The notes: generated by a model from the sequence alone, not told the origin. Counted from the first letter of the stretch, positions 7,917 to 16,744 are shown. The stretch: 56,996 bases of DNA from Natrinema halophilum (GCF_013402815.2 NZ_CP084881.1:1-56996); one strand, 5' to 3'. A program made the numbers and translations.

Positions 7917-9512
7917 TTATGAGTTTTCGACCGTTCCGCTGTTCGATACCGTCCCTTTCACCGCGAACGGAGAGAGCACGTCTTTCGTCTCGCCGCTGTT
8001 GACCGTCAACGTCGTCCCTGCCTCGACGTCGATCTCGGCATACCGGTTCGACGCATCACTGGTAAACGTCTCGACGGTGACGGCGTATTTTTGACCGTCA
8101 AGTAGGTCGCCCGTCGTCGCCGACGCGGTCTCGCCTTCTGAGACCGGTGCGACATCGCTGCCGGTCTGCGAAAAGTTCCGCTCGGTCGGGGTCCGGACCA
8201 GTATCCGGTACCCGCTCGCGTTGTCGCTTGGATCCGTCCATGACAGCGTTGCCGTCCGACCACTGACGCTGTCAACAGTGAGGTTGGTCGGCCGTGGCAG
8301 ATCCGTGAGACCATCCAATTCAGCCGAGTCGTCACCTCGCTCTCCGTTGCGGACAGCGACGACCCGGTAGTAGTACCGCTCACCATCGAGCAGCGCAGTG
8401 TCCGAAAACGACTCTACGTTCGCGCTCGTTGTCGTGACCGGCGTCCCGGACGTGTCAACGGGCGATGACTGCGACCGGTGTACTTCGTAGCCGTCTTCAT
8501 CGCCGTTTGTGTCCGTCCACGTAACTGTAATATCGTCATCCACGACGGAGACGGACACGTCGGTCGGCGCCGACCCGCCGGTCGTTGCACTCGCTGGGTC
8601 GGATGGGCTGCTCTCGACGCCGTCGGTCACCGACGTCACCTCCCACGTGTAACCTGTCGTGGGAGCGAGTCCCGTATCAGTGAACGACGTCGACGTTGTG
8701 GTCCCCACCTGACTTCCGTCACGGTAGACGCGGTATTCGTCAGCTCCGCTGACAGAGTCCCACGTGAGGTCCACAGAGCGGTATCGTACCGTGGATGCAG
8801 ACAGACCGCTGGGCGGAGTGGAGTAGGCGATCGTCACTTCTCCGCTGCCAAATGACTTCGCACTCCCCCCGCGGTCGTTCGCCGTGACGGTCGCGAGGGC
8901 GTCGACATAGTTACTCCCACCGGCGCCGCCACCGCCGTAGTTGCTGCCACCTTCGCCACCACCACCGCCGTAGTATCCGCCACCACCACCGCCGCCACCT
9001 GCATTGCCACTGCTCCCGCCGTCGCCCCCAGACACCAGACTGCCGTCTGAGCCACCTCCGGCTCCCGTGCCGCCACTCGACTGTGTCCCACCAGTCGCCT
9101 GGCCAACCTGGGACTTCGTCCCCCCGTCGGCGCCTTGCAGGGCCCCGCCGGCGCCGCCATCGGGGGCAGCTTCACTATCGGATGCACCGCCGCCCCCACC
9201 GCCAGCTGGGACGGCAACCCGATCTGATGCTGTTGACCCACCTTGCCTCACATCGACGCTTCCGCCGCCATCTCCCCCGCTGTAGTTGGAGGCAGCGCCG
9301 CCGACCGAACGGCCCTCTCCGATGTTCACGTCGAGCGTTTCGCCCGGCGTGACGGCCAGTTCGCCCTCGACGTATCCTCCGCTGCCGCCAGCGCCGGGAT
9401 CAAACCCACCAACACCACCTTTGCCCGCCTCTCCAGAAAGGTAGAGCGTGACAATTTCAACATCTGAGGGGACAGTCCATGTCCCGTCCGACGTGAACGT
9501 CTGTGATGGCAT
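7917..9512 (-). CDS. Glycine-rich tail fibre with three fibronectin III domains
   Basis: The first 30 residues are a beta segment (SQTFTSDGTWTVPSDVEIV), followed to about residue 225 by a glycine/serine-rich domain with GGGGGG-type runs, like the glycine-rich adhesin domain of tail fibres. Three fibronectin-III-like repeats follow, each with a GYxxxV or RYYYRVVAV strand. It starts one base before the stop of the 380-residue gene ends. The protein (531 residues) is likely a side or tip fibre that binds the cell surface. The glycine-rich coding DNA is a recombination-prone tract. Confidence 0.75.
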   Translation of the reverse strand: MPSQTFTSDGTWTVPSDVEIVTLYLSGEAGKGGVGGFDPGAGGSGGYVEGELAVTPGETLDVNIGEGRSVGGAASNYSGGDGGGSVDVRQGGSTASDRVAVPAGGGGGGASDSEAAPDGGAGGALQGADGGTKSQVGQATGGTQSSGGTGAGGGSDGSLVSGGDGGSSGNAGGGGGGGGYYGGGGGEGGSNYGGGGAGGSNYVDALATVTANDRGGSAKSFGSGEVTIAYSTPPSGLSASTVRYRSVDLTWDSVSGADEYRVYRDGSQVGTTTSTSFTDTGLAPTTGYTWEVTSVTDGVESSPSDPASATTGGSAPTDVSVSVVDDDITVTWTDTNGDEDGYEVHRSQSSPVDTSGTPVTTTSANVESFSDTALLDGERYYYRVVAVRNGERGDDSAELDGLTDLPRPTNLTVDSVSGRTATLSWTDPSDNASGYRILVRTPTERNFSQTGSDVAPVSEGETASATTGDLLDGQKYAVTVETFTSDASNRYAEIDVEAGTTLTVNSGETKDVLSPFAVKGTVSNSGTVENS

Positions 9513-10655
9513 CTATCGTCGCACCTCGGTTCTCGAGATCAGTGTCTTGCTGGCATTTGGATCGACCACGCTCGCCGAAGCGATCGGATCGAGCCAATTT
9601 TCGAGATCCGTCGGAATCGGCCCGCTCTCATTCGGCGGGATCGTAAACTGCACCTCGTTGTACCCACGGTTGAGGATCGCGTTCAGCGCGAACAGCGAGC
9701 CGTCAACGTCGAACGTGAGCTGCGCGCGGATCCTCGCCATCGCGATGTCCATCATGTCGACATCGTAGAGGTCGACCGTCGAGGGTTTCGAGAGGCCGAC
9801 CGTCGTCCAGGTCGTGTTCGCGTCGTCCCACTCCTCGGCTTCGAGGGTGGCGTTGGGCTCGTCGAGGCGCAGCCGAATGAGGGCGTTCGAGAGGACTAAC
9901 GAGTCATCACTATCGTGCTCCGTCGAGTGGACGGTCTGCCACTGCCGGATCCCATCGCTCGTGAACTTCGCGCTGTAGCCGCGTGTGTCGTAGACACGAG
10001 TACCGCACGGAGGCTCGTCCGGATAGTTGACTGCGTAGATCAGCAGCGGGTTTGTCACGCCGACTGCGGTCTCGCCAGCATCGAGGTCGTATATGTCAAC
10101 GTCGGCCGCAGCGCTGGCATGTGTCTCGATCGACGTCGCCGGCGCCCGTGATCCGTCCTCAGGATTGTACCACTGGGCCTTCATAGCGGCCGTGGGAACG
10201 CCGACGCGAACAGGGCTTGTTGAATTTCCGAACGGGTGGTCGAGTTGACGGCGGTTCGGCTCGATCGCCCGGAAGTAACTCCCTTTTTTGCCAACGAATT
10301 TCAGCGAGAGCGTATACGCCCAGACACTCCGGTCGTTCGCGTGCAACGGCTCGACGTCGGCGCTCTCAATCTCGTAGTAACCGGCGTTCGAGTAGCCGCC
10401 CCCACGCCGATACAGCGGCAATGTAGGGAGGCTTGAGTCCGCGAGCTCGTCTAGTTCAGTGGCAAGCATCGTCGAGATCTCCGTTCCCCAGCGGTACTGG
10501 CCGCTGAGCGTGAGATCAGCTGGCTCCGAGGAGAGGGACTCGACGATAGCGCCGTCCTCCTGGAGAATGCCTGCTTGGGCGAGTTTCTGTCCGAGCCGAT
10601 CACGTTCGTTCGTCTGTGCGGCCTCCGGAATCGGGCTGTTGTAGATGTACTTCAT
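9513..10655 (-). CDS. Putative distal tail/baseplate protein
   Basis: This 380-residue protein lies directly upstream of the glycine-rich fibre gene, with no gap. It is predicted beta-rich (YYEIESADVEPLHANDRSVW; YTLSLKFVGKKGSYFRAIEP) and resembles the ring-forming distal tail proteins that link the tube to the fibres. Position after the tape measure and before the fibres supports this. Sequence similarity to a named family is not certain. Confidence 0.55.
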   Translation of the reverse strand: MKYIYNSPIPEAAQTNERDRLGQKLAQAGILQEDGAIVESLSSEPADLTLSGQYRWGTEISTMLATELDELADSSLPTLPLYRRGGGYSNAGYYEIESADVEPLHANDRSVWAYTLSLKFVGKKGSYFRAIEPNRRQLDHPFGNSTSPVRVGVPTAAMKAQWYNPEDGSRAPATSIETHASAAADVDIYDLDAGETAVGVTNPLLIYAVNYPDEPPCGTRVYDTRGYSAKFTSDGIRQWQTVHSTEHDSDDSLVLSNALIRLRLDEPNATLEAEEWDDANTTWTTVGLSKPSTVDLYDVDMMDIAMARIRAQLTFDVDGSLFALNAILNRGYNEVQFTIPPNESGPIPTDLENWLDPIASASVVDPNASKTLISRTEVRR

Positions 10656-10658
10656 CGA

Positions 10659-11315
10659 TCAGTAGTCCTGGACAAGGTCTGCGATATCGTTGAGGCCGTT
10701 CTGGTACGATCCTTCAAGGTCGACGTCGGGAAACATCGAGGTCCAGGTCAGCGTGATCGACCCCTCGATCGCCGACGGGTTGTCCGGGTCTTTCGTGACA
10801 CTAGACTCGTTGATCGCGACGGGCATTGGATGTCCGAACGCGCCGGCACTGCTCGAGTGGGATCCGTCGGTCCACTCCCCGATATGGAGTCGACCGCCGC
10901 CGGAACTGTCGCTCTTGCTTTGGGTAACGTACCATTCGAAAACGTGGGCCATCGAGATCGGATGTGAGCCAGTCGCGTCAGTTTTTGTCGTATCGTCGGG
11001 ATCGTTGGCGTTCGATGACCCGTCTCCCCAGCGATCGCCTTGGCCGGCGACGAACGAGAGTGTCTCTTGGTAGTGGCCGGATCCGCCGTCGACGTGGTAT
11101 CCTTTCCGGTTCTCGAGATCGGCATCTTCGACCTCGCTTGGGAGCAAGTCTGTCCCGATGTCAAAGGCTTCGCGGAACATCTGACCCCGGTTCGAGATTA
11201 GGTACTGCTTTGTTACGTCCCCTGTCACCGAGAGGTCCTCCTGAAGCTCGAAGATGCCAGTAGTGTCGCCACCTTTAATGTCAATTTCGAGGTATGCTTT
11301 GCTGGTCAGTGTCAT
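10659..11315 (-). CDS. Putative tail protein
   Basis: This 218-residue beta-rich protein begins MTLTSKAYLEIDIKGGDTTG and includes a long serine/aspartate-rich loop region. It follows the tape measure gene in the operon, separated from it by the antisense rhomboid gene. The promoter of that antisense gene lies within the 50 bases next to this start. It may be a minor tail or tail-completion protein. No family is recognised. Confidence 0.55.
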   Translation of the reverse strand: MTLTSKAYLEIDIKGGDTTGIFELQEDLSVTGDVTKQYLISNRGQMFREAFDIGTDLLPSEVEDADLENRKGYHVDGGSGHYQETLSFVAGQGDRWGDGSSNANDPDDTTKTDATGSHPISMAHVFEWYVTQSKSDSSGGGRLHIGEWTDGSHSSSAGAFGHPMPVAINESSVTKDPDNPSAIEGSITLTWTSMFPDVDLEGSYQNGLNDIADLVQDY

Positions 11316-11365
11316 GTTGTCAGGGTAGGGGAATCATTTTTATCTGTTCGCTGGAATTTCAGGAT

Positions 11366-12010
11366 ATGGGACGGGCCGTCGAGACGTCGCGGCAGGTTGG
11401 CCCTGACGCTAGTGAAAGTTCCGCGAACGGGTTTTCGATAGCGACGAATCCTGTCCTTCAAACGCTCGCCGTGATGGCGACGATATCGATTATCGGCTGG
11501 GGTATTCAGCCAACCGATCCTTCATCTCCCGCGGTTTTCGCCGCGAGTGTTCCGCTACAAGAGAACTGGTGGCAGTTGATCACAGCGAACTACGCGCACT
11601 TGAACACGGCCCACTTCATGTCGAATGCACTGTTTGTTCTCATCGCCGGTGGGATCATCTCGTTCTCGACGAGTGCCACCCGATTCCACCTCTTCTTTAT
11701 CGTGTCTGGGGTTATCACGACTGCTATACAACTGCAGGCAGTTGCCGTCTCCGATGGTGGACCAGTCTGGATCGTCGGATCAAGCGGAGCGGCGTTTGCT
11801 CTCTGTGGGTATGTAATCGGATCCTTTGCTAACACCGCCATTTCTGGCCGGGCAAGTGTCTCCCGGACTGGTCTTGTGACGATTATGTTGATTGTCGCTG
11901 GACTCTTTACGATACGCTTTTCGGCGGAAGGGAGTGCGTTTCTCTCCCACTTCACCGGAGTTGGGATTGGACTCCTAACAGGGTGGTCCCGTGTGCTGCG
12001 CACGAGTTGA
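11366..12010 (+). CDS. Rhomboid-family intramembrane serine protease encoded antisense in the tail operon
   Basis: A 214-residue polytopic membrane protein shows the rhomboid hallmarks: an early HLNTAHFMSNALFVLIAG helix, the catalytic-serine motif GSSGAAFAL (GxSG), and a final-helix histidine in SHFTGVGIGLLTGW. Residues 1-40 are a cytoplasmic tail. The ATG at 11366 is preferred because TTTTTATC lies about 28 bases upstream, giving a leaderless start; an upstream in-frame ATG at 11294 would overlap the neighbouring gene. It sits on the opposite strand between tail genes and ends three bases from the tape measure stop. It is a likely moron that modifies the host surface or releases a membrane protein. 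Confidence 0.85.
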   Translation: MGRAVETSRQVGPDASESSANGFSIATNPVLQTLAVMATISIIGWGIQPTDPSSPAVFAASVPLQENWWQLITANYAHLNTAHFMSNALFVLIAGGIISFSTSATRFHLFFIVSGVITTAIQLQAVAVSDGGPVWIVGSSGAAFALCGYVIGSFANTAISGRASVSRTGLVTIMLIVAGLFTIRFSAEGSAFLSHFTGVGIGLLTGWSRVLRTS

Positions 12011-12013
12011 ACA

Positions 12014-13267
12014 TTACCCTCTCGACATTTCTCGTTTGAGGTCGTCGATTTGGTCCTCGAGATCATTCCTGACCTCTTCAACACGCTCCTCGACCGCGTC
12101 AACAACTTGGTCGACCATTCGGTCTAGATCGCGAACGTTGACGTCGATCGGCCCCACGCTGGCATCGATGTCAGCCGGACGTGGGTCGACAGACGTTTTT
12201 ACCGTCGTTGTGGTTGGACCCCTGTTTGAGTTCGCTGGCCGAGAGCGTTGGGTGGAGGCGTCTTCGCCGGTGGAGTCGGTTGCAAATGGACTGTTATCGG
12301 TCATGTACCGAGAGGCCGGGCCATGTTCCGTTGGATTCAATTCATCGCCGGCGTCGTCTAACTGTTTAGACGGGTCGGTCTTATCGAAATACCCGGATAT
12401 CGGGCCGTCTTTTGTCGGATTCAGCTCGTCGCGGAAATCAGAAATTATTCCGCCATCGTCACCGCCGTCAGACGTTTCGATGGATGGCTTATTACCAACC
12501 TTTGGCTGCTTCACCCCTTCAGATCCTCCTGTCGTCACATCGACTGAAATCTCGACCGGGTCAACATCCTCGACTGGGAGTGGATCAACCTCCTCTACTT
12601 GGAGGGGGGACGGGTCGTCGACATCAAGCGGGCTGGGGTCGTTGACACTTAGTGAACTTGGATCTTCCACCCCTAATGGACTCGGATCCTCGACCGCGTA
12701 GGGGTTTTCTGGGTGATCAACCGCATACGGCTCTTCAGGGTGATCTACCTCGAGGGCGTTCTCGGGCTTTTTCACCTCCAACGGCGTCCAGTCCGGTTCT
12801 TTGACTTCGACCTTTTCGCCGGAAATTGCATCGCCGACTGCTGACCCGACAGCGGATCCGACGGCAGCGCCGATCCCTGTCGCAACGCCACCCCCTGCAC
12901 CGCCAACAACGCCACCGGCGCCGCCGAGGAGACCGCCAATCGCGCCACCGCCGAGGAGATCGCTGAGAAGGCCACCGTCACCCTCTCCGACTTTGTCTTC
13001 GATCTCTTCGAGGTACGAGACGGTCTCTTCGAGGTAGTCGGTCCGTTCACGGGCCCAGCGGTACTCGCGGCGCCGCCGGCGGCGTTCGCGACCGCCACCA
13101 GCACCGTCCGTTGCGACTTGGGCAGACATCGCCCCACCATCAGCAACGCCTACCTCGGTCGTCCCGAGCTCGGACTCCAGTTGCTGCTTGACGGTGTTGA
13201 CCGACCGGTCGTCTAACTCGACCTCGAGCGTGGCGGTCGTTTCGAAGCCGTCATCTGATGCGGACAT
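12014..13267 (-). CDS. Tail tape measure-like protein with octapeptide repeats
   Basis: This 417-residue protein sits directly after the frameshifted chaperone gene, the classic tape measure slot. It has a basic segment (RERRRRRREYRWARER), a coiled coil, a glycine/alanine-rich hydrophobic stretch at about 100-150 (LLGGGAIGGLLGGAGG), then eight tandem repeats of about 8-9 residues based on VEDPSPLx, and a C-terminal coiled coil (VVDAVEERVEEVRNDLEDQ). The short length suggests a short tail. The repeats are unusual for a tape measure, which is normally all-helical. Confidence 0.65.
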   Translation of the reverse strand: MSASDDGFETTATLEVELDDRSVNTVKQQLESELGTTEVGVADGGAMSAQVATDGAGGGRERRRRRREYRWARERTDYLEETVSYLEEIEDKVGEGDGGLLSDLLGGGAIGGLLGGAGGVVGGAGGGVATGIGAAVGSAVGSAVGDAISGEKVEVKEPDWTPLEVKKPENALEVDHPEEPYAVDHPENPYAVEDPSPLGVEDPSSLSVNDPSPLDVDDPSPLQVEEVDPLPVEDVDPVEISVDVTTGGSEGVKQPKVGNKPSIETSDGGDDGGIISDFRDELNPTKDGPISGYFDKTDPSKQLDDAGDELNPTEHGPASRYMTDNSPFATDSTGEDASTQRSRPANSNRGPTTTTVKTSVDPRPADIDASVGPIDVNVRDLDRMVDQVVDAVEERVEEVRNDLEDQIDDLKREMSRG

Positions 13268-13273
13268 AGTCGG

Positions 13274-13905
13274 TTACAGAAGTGGGCGTGACGCCGCGTA
13301 GGCGTCGAGCAGTTTCAGATAGTCGAGCGGTACCTCGAGGACATCCTCGTAGCTCATGCCGTGGGCGAGTCCGACGACGATGTAGTAGTCGAGTTTCGCT
13401 TGCCCGTCGAGGTCTCTGAGGCTTCGGTCATGGTCTCTGTCGAGGACGTCGAGGACCTGTTTCCCGGACCACCTGCGACGCTGAGCGAGTTGGTCTTCGC
13501 CTCGAGCCAGTCTGCGAACGCCGGATGACAGTTAGCAAGGGACGAGAACGTCTCTTTGAGCTCCTCGTCGGAGCCGCCGTACGGTGCGTTGGCCGTGCTG
13601 GCGGCGGTGAACCAGAGGGTTCGCTCGTCTTCGTCCGCAACCTCGGGAATTTCACGATACATCATCGCCCGCTCACCTGCGGTCATCGCACCGAGTTCGA
13701 TCTCGGTGTCGGCACCCCACTCCTCTTCGTCACGCTGCCACTCAAGGCCGTTCCGGAAGTACCGGAGCCGATCGCGGCGGCTTTCGGTCGCCGTGTACTC
13801 GTCCGTCCCTTCTTCCAACTCCTTGAGGCTCTCGTCGAGCTCATCGATACGATCATTCAGCTTCTCGAACTCGGCGCCGAGTTCGTAGGTTTCGGTTGTG
13901 AGCAT
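13274..13905 (-). CDS. Tail assembly chaperone fusion (G-T type) made by -1 frameshifting
   Basis: Reading the 183-codon frame from 13905 to codon 149 and slipping back one base at the heptamer GGGAAAC (13465-13459 on the minus strand, in phase as G GGA AAC) gives a 210-residue product. Its last 61 residues read QVLDVLDRDHDRSL through LDYYIVVGLAHGMSYEDVLE to a stop at 13276-13274, six bases before the tape measure ATG. That tail looks like a normal folded segment, while the zero frame becomes a serine/threonine-rich run. Gene position, length and slippery site match the lambda G/GT system. Confidence 0.8.
13354..13905 (-). CDS. Tail assembly chaperone, zero-frame product (G type)
   Basis: The 183-residue unshifted product begins with a coiled coil (MLTTETYELGAEFEKLNDRI) and has a conserved-looking middle (EEELKETFSS-type region near DEELKETFSSLANCHPAF). 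Its last 34 residues are a low-complexity serine/threonine run, as expected for read-through of a shadow frame. In lambda the equivalent short form binds the tape measure protein and helps tail assembly. It lies between the tail tube and tape measure genes. Confidence 0.75.
   Translation of the reverse strand: MLTTETYELGAEFEKLNDRIDELDESLKELEEGTDEYTATESRRDRLRYFRNGLEWQRDEEEWGADTEIELGAMTAGERAMMYREIPEVADEDERTLWFTAASTANAPYGGSDEELKETFSSLANCHPAFADWLEAKTNSLSVAGGPGNRSSTSSTETMTEASETSTGKRNSTTTSSSDSPTA
13459..13465 (-). promoter_or_regulatory. Slippery heptamer GGGAAAC for -1 frameshifting
   Basis: On the minus strand the codons read CCG GGA AAC AGG; with the preceding G this is G GGA AAC, an exact X XXY YYZ heptamer, one base from the lambda G-T site GGGAAAG. 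Slippage moves reading to CAG GTC CTC and so on, which stays open for 61 codons. Confidence 0.8.
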
Positions 13906-13908
13906 GGG

Positions 13909-14826
13909 TTAGGCAGTGGTCGTCGTCGCCGACACATCCGTAACGTGGTAGTCGATGGGTTCCGACAGATCAGCGTTCGCAGCGACGAGATCAGCCCACG
14001 AGTATGACGCCGGCTGGCAATCCGTCAGACTGTACTCGATCGTCGTTCCCTGGCCGTTCGCGAACGAGAGGGTCGCCGGAACCTTGCCGACGGGCCCATC
14101 TCGGGAGTTGTCGACTGCTGCAGCGAGCTGGTCGCGCTCCGTGAAGGTAGCGTCCGTCGAGAATGACGGCTCTATCGCGTCGACGACAGCGTCATACGGG
14201 TGGCGATCCTGACCGCGCCGGAACCGTGCCAGCCCAGACAGCGAGAGCGTCGTCGACTGCATGAGAGGCTGGTTGAGTGTGTCGACCTTGAAGGTCGCGC
14301 CATGCCACGAGAAGACGTCTGCATCGGACGGCTTCTGGACGGTGCTGGGGGCTGTTACATCACTCGGCTCGTCGCCGTACAGCAGCGTCAGTTCGACCGT
14401 GATATCGCTACCCTGTTCGTAGCTGATCGTCGCGTCCGGAACGATCGCGCCGGTCGGTGTCCGCGTCTCGGTCGTCCCGTCGGGCATCTCGGCCGCGCAG
14501 TACCACGTCGACGACGGTGCGCGCATCGGCGAAGTCGGCAGCGCCGTCCCACCGTCGGCGAAGATGAGGTCATGGAAGTTGTCGTCGGTCATCGAAAACG
14601 ACACCGACAGCGCGCCCTCGAAGTTGCCCTCGCGAGAGCCTGCCGGCGTCGGGTCGTCCGGGTGGCGACTGCGCTCGAGCGCCTGCTCGACCGTGAGATC
14701 GCCGACCGTGATGTCCATCCCGGGCTGGATCCAGTCCGGGCTACCGTCACTATCGCTATCGACGAGCGAGCCCATGTAGGACTGCTCGAGTGCGTACGCG
14801 ACGGTTGCCGATCCGGCGCCCGTCAT
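13909..14826 (-). CDS. Putative major tail tube protein
   Basis: This 305-residue protein lies just upstream of the tail chaperone, the position of the tube protein in siphoviruses. It is beta-rich and symmetric in outline, with FEGALSVSFSMTDDNFHDLIF early and TTLSLSGLARFRRG later. Together with the absence of a recognisable sheath gene this suggests a non-contractile tail. Assignment rests mainly on gene order. Confidence 0.6.
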   Translation of the reverse strand: MTGAGSATVAYALEQSYMGSLVDSDSDGSPDWIQPGMDITVGDLTVEQALERSRHPDDPTPAGSREGNFEGALSVSFSMTDDNFHDLIFADGGTALPTSPMRAPSSTWYCAAEMPDGTTETRTPTGAIVPDATISYEQGSDITVELTLLYGDEPSDVTAPSTVQKPSDADVFSWHGATFKVDTLNQPLMQSTTLSLSGLARFRRGQDRHPYDAVVDAIEPSFSTDATFTERDQLAAAVDNSRDGPVGKVPATLSFANGQGTTIEYSLTDCQPASYSWADLVAANADLSEPIDYHVTDVSATTTTA

Positions 14827-14864
14827 ACTATCCCTCCGTCAGTGTGCGTGTGTCGTATCATGGT

Positions 14865-15383
14865 TTAGATTGTTTCGTAGCCGGTGAGTTCGGCCGTCCA
14901 CGTCCAGAAGAACTCATCCTGCCACTCCTGGCTGCGGTCAGTCGGCTCGCCGACGGTCACTGTGTGATAAGCCACGCGACCGATCGGATCGGCGTCGGGG
15001 TCGACCGTCGGGTAGGAGAGTTCCTGCTGGATCGCGTTCTGTGCGTAAAGGGCGAGTTGCTTGGCGTTGGTACTCGAGTCGACGTGGCCCCACTCGCCAT
15101 CCTGCGACGTCAGCCCCTTGAGCCGACAGTCGACGATTGTTGTGACGCGCCGGCGGTTGTCCGGGCCGGCGACCTCGGGGATCCGAGAGCCCAGCGAGGC
15201 ACCGAGCGCGGATGCCCTCGTGAACTCGACCCCTTTGGTCCGTTCTCCCGTCTCGAGAACCTTCGGCTCGTCGCGGTTGACTCGGTACAAACGCTCGGTC
15301 CCGTCCTGGTCGGCTGGCCAGTCGCCAGGCCAGTTCGTTTTGATCGTCTCGAGGACCCACGTGACTTCGTCCTGGACAGCCAT
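14865..15383 (-). CDS. Putative tail terminator/completion protein
   Basis: This 172-residue protein sits between the neck protein and the tail tube genes, where siphoviruses encode the tail terminator. It begins with a helix (VTWVLETIKTNWPGDWPADQ) followed by alternating beta strands (RRRVTTIVDCRLKGL; EFFWTWTAELTGYE), the usual layout of that family. It abuts the next gene without a gap. Confidence 0.55.
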   Translation of the reverse strand: MAVQDEVTWVLETIKTNWPGDWPADQDGTERLYRVNRDEPKVLETGERTKGVEFTRASALGASLGSRIPEVAGPDNRRRVTTIVDCRLKGLTSQDGEWGHVDSSTNAKQLALYAQNAIQQELSYPTVDPDADPIGRVAYHTVTVGEPTDRSQEWQDEFFWTWTAELTGYETI

Positions 15384-15806
15384 CTACAGCTCCCCCTCGA
15401 GTTGGTCGAGCGCGTCGCGGATCGCCCGCGACTCCGGGATGCCGCCCGTCTCACTTCCCCAGTTAACGCTCTCCGTTTTGACCCACTGGCCGATTTCCTC
15501 CCAGTAGAAGTGGAGCATCGGATTCCCCTCGATCGTGTGGGGATCAACGCCCCACTCGAACAGGGCCGTAAGGCCGGGCCACTCAATACGGATCGAGACG
15601 CTGTCACCGTCTCGCTCGACAATCGGGCCCTCGACGTCCTCCCAGATGTGATCTATATCGTAGTCGTGGCGCGAGGCGTACGCCTGCCAGTTCTCCTTGG
15701 CGACCTCGATCAGCCGCGGGCCGATATCGTCTCTGGCCTTCTGCTCGACGTCGTCCAGGACGGCCTGCTCGAGTTTCGAGGTGAAGCCACTCTCAAGTGT
15801 TGCCAT
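15384..15806 (-). CDS. Putative neck protein (HK97 gp10-like)
   Basis: This 140-residue protein combines an N-terminal amphipathic helix (KLEQAVLDDVEQKARDDI), a central beta strand (SVSIRIEWPGLTALFEWGVD) and a C-terminal helix, as in the head-tail joining gp10 family. It lies between the connector and the tail terminator. The family call is tentative. Confidence 0.55.
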   Translation of the reverse strand: MATLESGFTSKLEQAVLDDVEQKARDDIGPRLIEVAKENWQAYASRHDYDIDHIWEDVEGPIVERDGDSVSIRIEWPGLTALFEWGVDPHTIEGNPMLHFYWEEIGQWVKTESVNWGSETGGIPESRAIRDALDQLEGEL

Positions 15807-15809
15807 CAG

Positions 15810-15992
15810 TTAGACCCTCCAGGATTCGTGTGCATCATACTCGCCGAGATCGGGCGTCTCTCCCCGAGGGTCTTCATCGTACGTCTCCGCAACTCGAGCC
15901 TTCACCTCTCGTTCTCTGGACGTCAGGAGAGCCACGAACGCCGCGAAGGCGAACGTGGCTGAGAGAACAAAGAGGAACGTACAATATTCCAT
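15810..15992 (-). CDS. Small single-pass membrane protein
   Basis: Sixty residues begin with a hydrophobic segment (TFLFVLSATFAFAAFVALL) followed by a charged tail. It overlaps the connector gene by one base, so it belongs to the operon. A membrane protein in the neck module is odd and could be involved in assembly or egress. Confidence 0.6.
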   Translation of the reverse strand: MEYCTFLFVLSATFAFAAFVALLTSREREVKARVAETYDEDPRGETPDLGEYDAHESWRV

Positions 15993-16744
15993 CAGAGATA
16001 CACCTCGAGGAGTTCGTTGGCCTTCGTGCGCATCTCGTCGGCCTTGGTCTCGACGTTGTAGAGCGTCGCGTTTTCTGGGATTGAAATCACGGCCTCCTCA
16101 ACGAGCTCGGCGCCGGCACGCAACGCAACAGCCCGGCGGACGTTCCGCGGGATCCCTTCGTGGCCGTAGTCGAAGGTGACGTAGACTGCGTTCGAAAACG
16201 AGTCGAGGTAGTACTCGTCATCCTCGTCAGCGTCTTCTTTGAGGAAGTTCGTCGTGTCCAGGTACAGATGCGTCCACCCGCCGTTGTTCACTCGCAGGAC
16301 GTAATCCTGTCCGAGTGCACCAGGCCACGGGCCACCGTCGTAGTCGTTGCTTGCCACCCAATCGGTGTACCCACCATCGCTATCTCGAACGAGGAGCTCG
16401 GTGGTCGACTCGGCATCACGACGAGCGAGTTCGATCCGAGTATAGTCATCCTGCCACGTTTTCGGAGTGGCTGGCTCGCCGACGAGGTGGGCCCCACCAG
16501 TAGGGATGTCCTCCTCATCGTCCCTTGACTTTGGCTCAGTGGGGATGTCGATGTCGGTCGCCTCGCTCAGGATGTCGGAACCGGTGGGGGCGTACCAGTG
16601 GCGCTTCAACGACTTCTCGAGCGGTTCGGTCTCCGCGGCGATCGCGTCGACGGCGATCTGCTTGTCTTGGGAGACGTCCCCCGGCAACTGAGCTTTCCGG
16701 AGCGCCCGCCGGACGTCCTCGAGCGTACAGTACCCTGTGGCCAT
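15992..16744 (-). CDS. Putative head-tail connector (adaptor)
   Basis: This 250-residue protein opens with a helix (YCTLEDVRRALRKAQLPGDV) and ends with two long helices (NVRRAVALRAGAELVEEAVI; MRTKANELLEVYL), the usual shape of gp6-like adaptors that bind under the portal. A central beta-rich insertion of about 130 residues makes it longer than typical. Position after the capsid genes agrees. Confidence 0.6.
   Translation of the reverse strand: MATGYCTLEDVRRALRKAQLPGDVSQDKQIAVDAIAAETEPLEKSLKRHWYAPTGSDILSEATDIDIPTEPKSRDDEEDIPTGGAHLVGEPATPKTWQDDYTRIELARRDAESTTELLVRDSDGGYTDWVASNDYDGGPWPGALGQDYVLRVNNGGWTHLYLDTTNFLKEDADEDDEYYLDSFSNAVYVTFDYGHEGIPRNVRRAVALRAGAELVEEAVISIPENATLYNVETKADEMRTKANELLEVYL

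Noticed and set aside
11294-11365. An earlier in-frame ATG for the rhomboid gene
   Set aside because: It would precede the TATA box and overlap the next gene's start; residues there are not conserved-looking.
13354-13458. The serine/threonine-rich end of the chaperone as a real domain
   Set aside because: It looks like a shadow of the -1 frame, which reads as a normal protein; kept only as the unshifted product.
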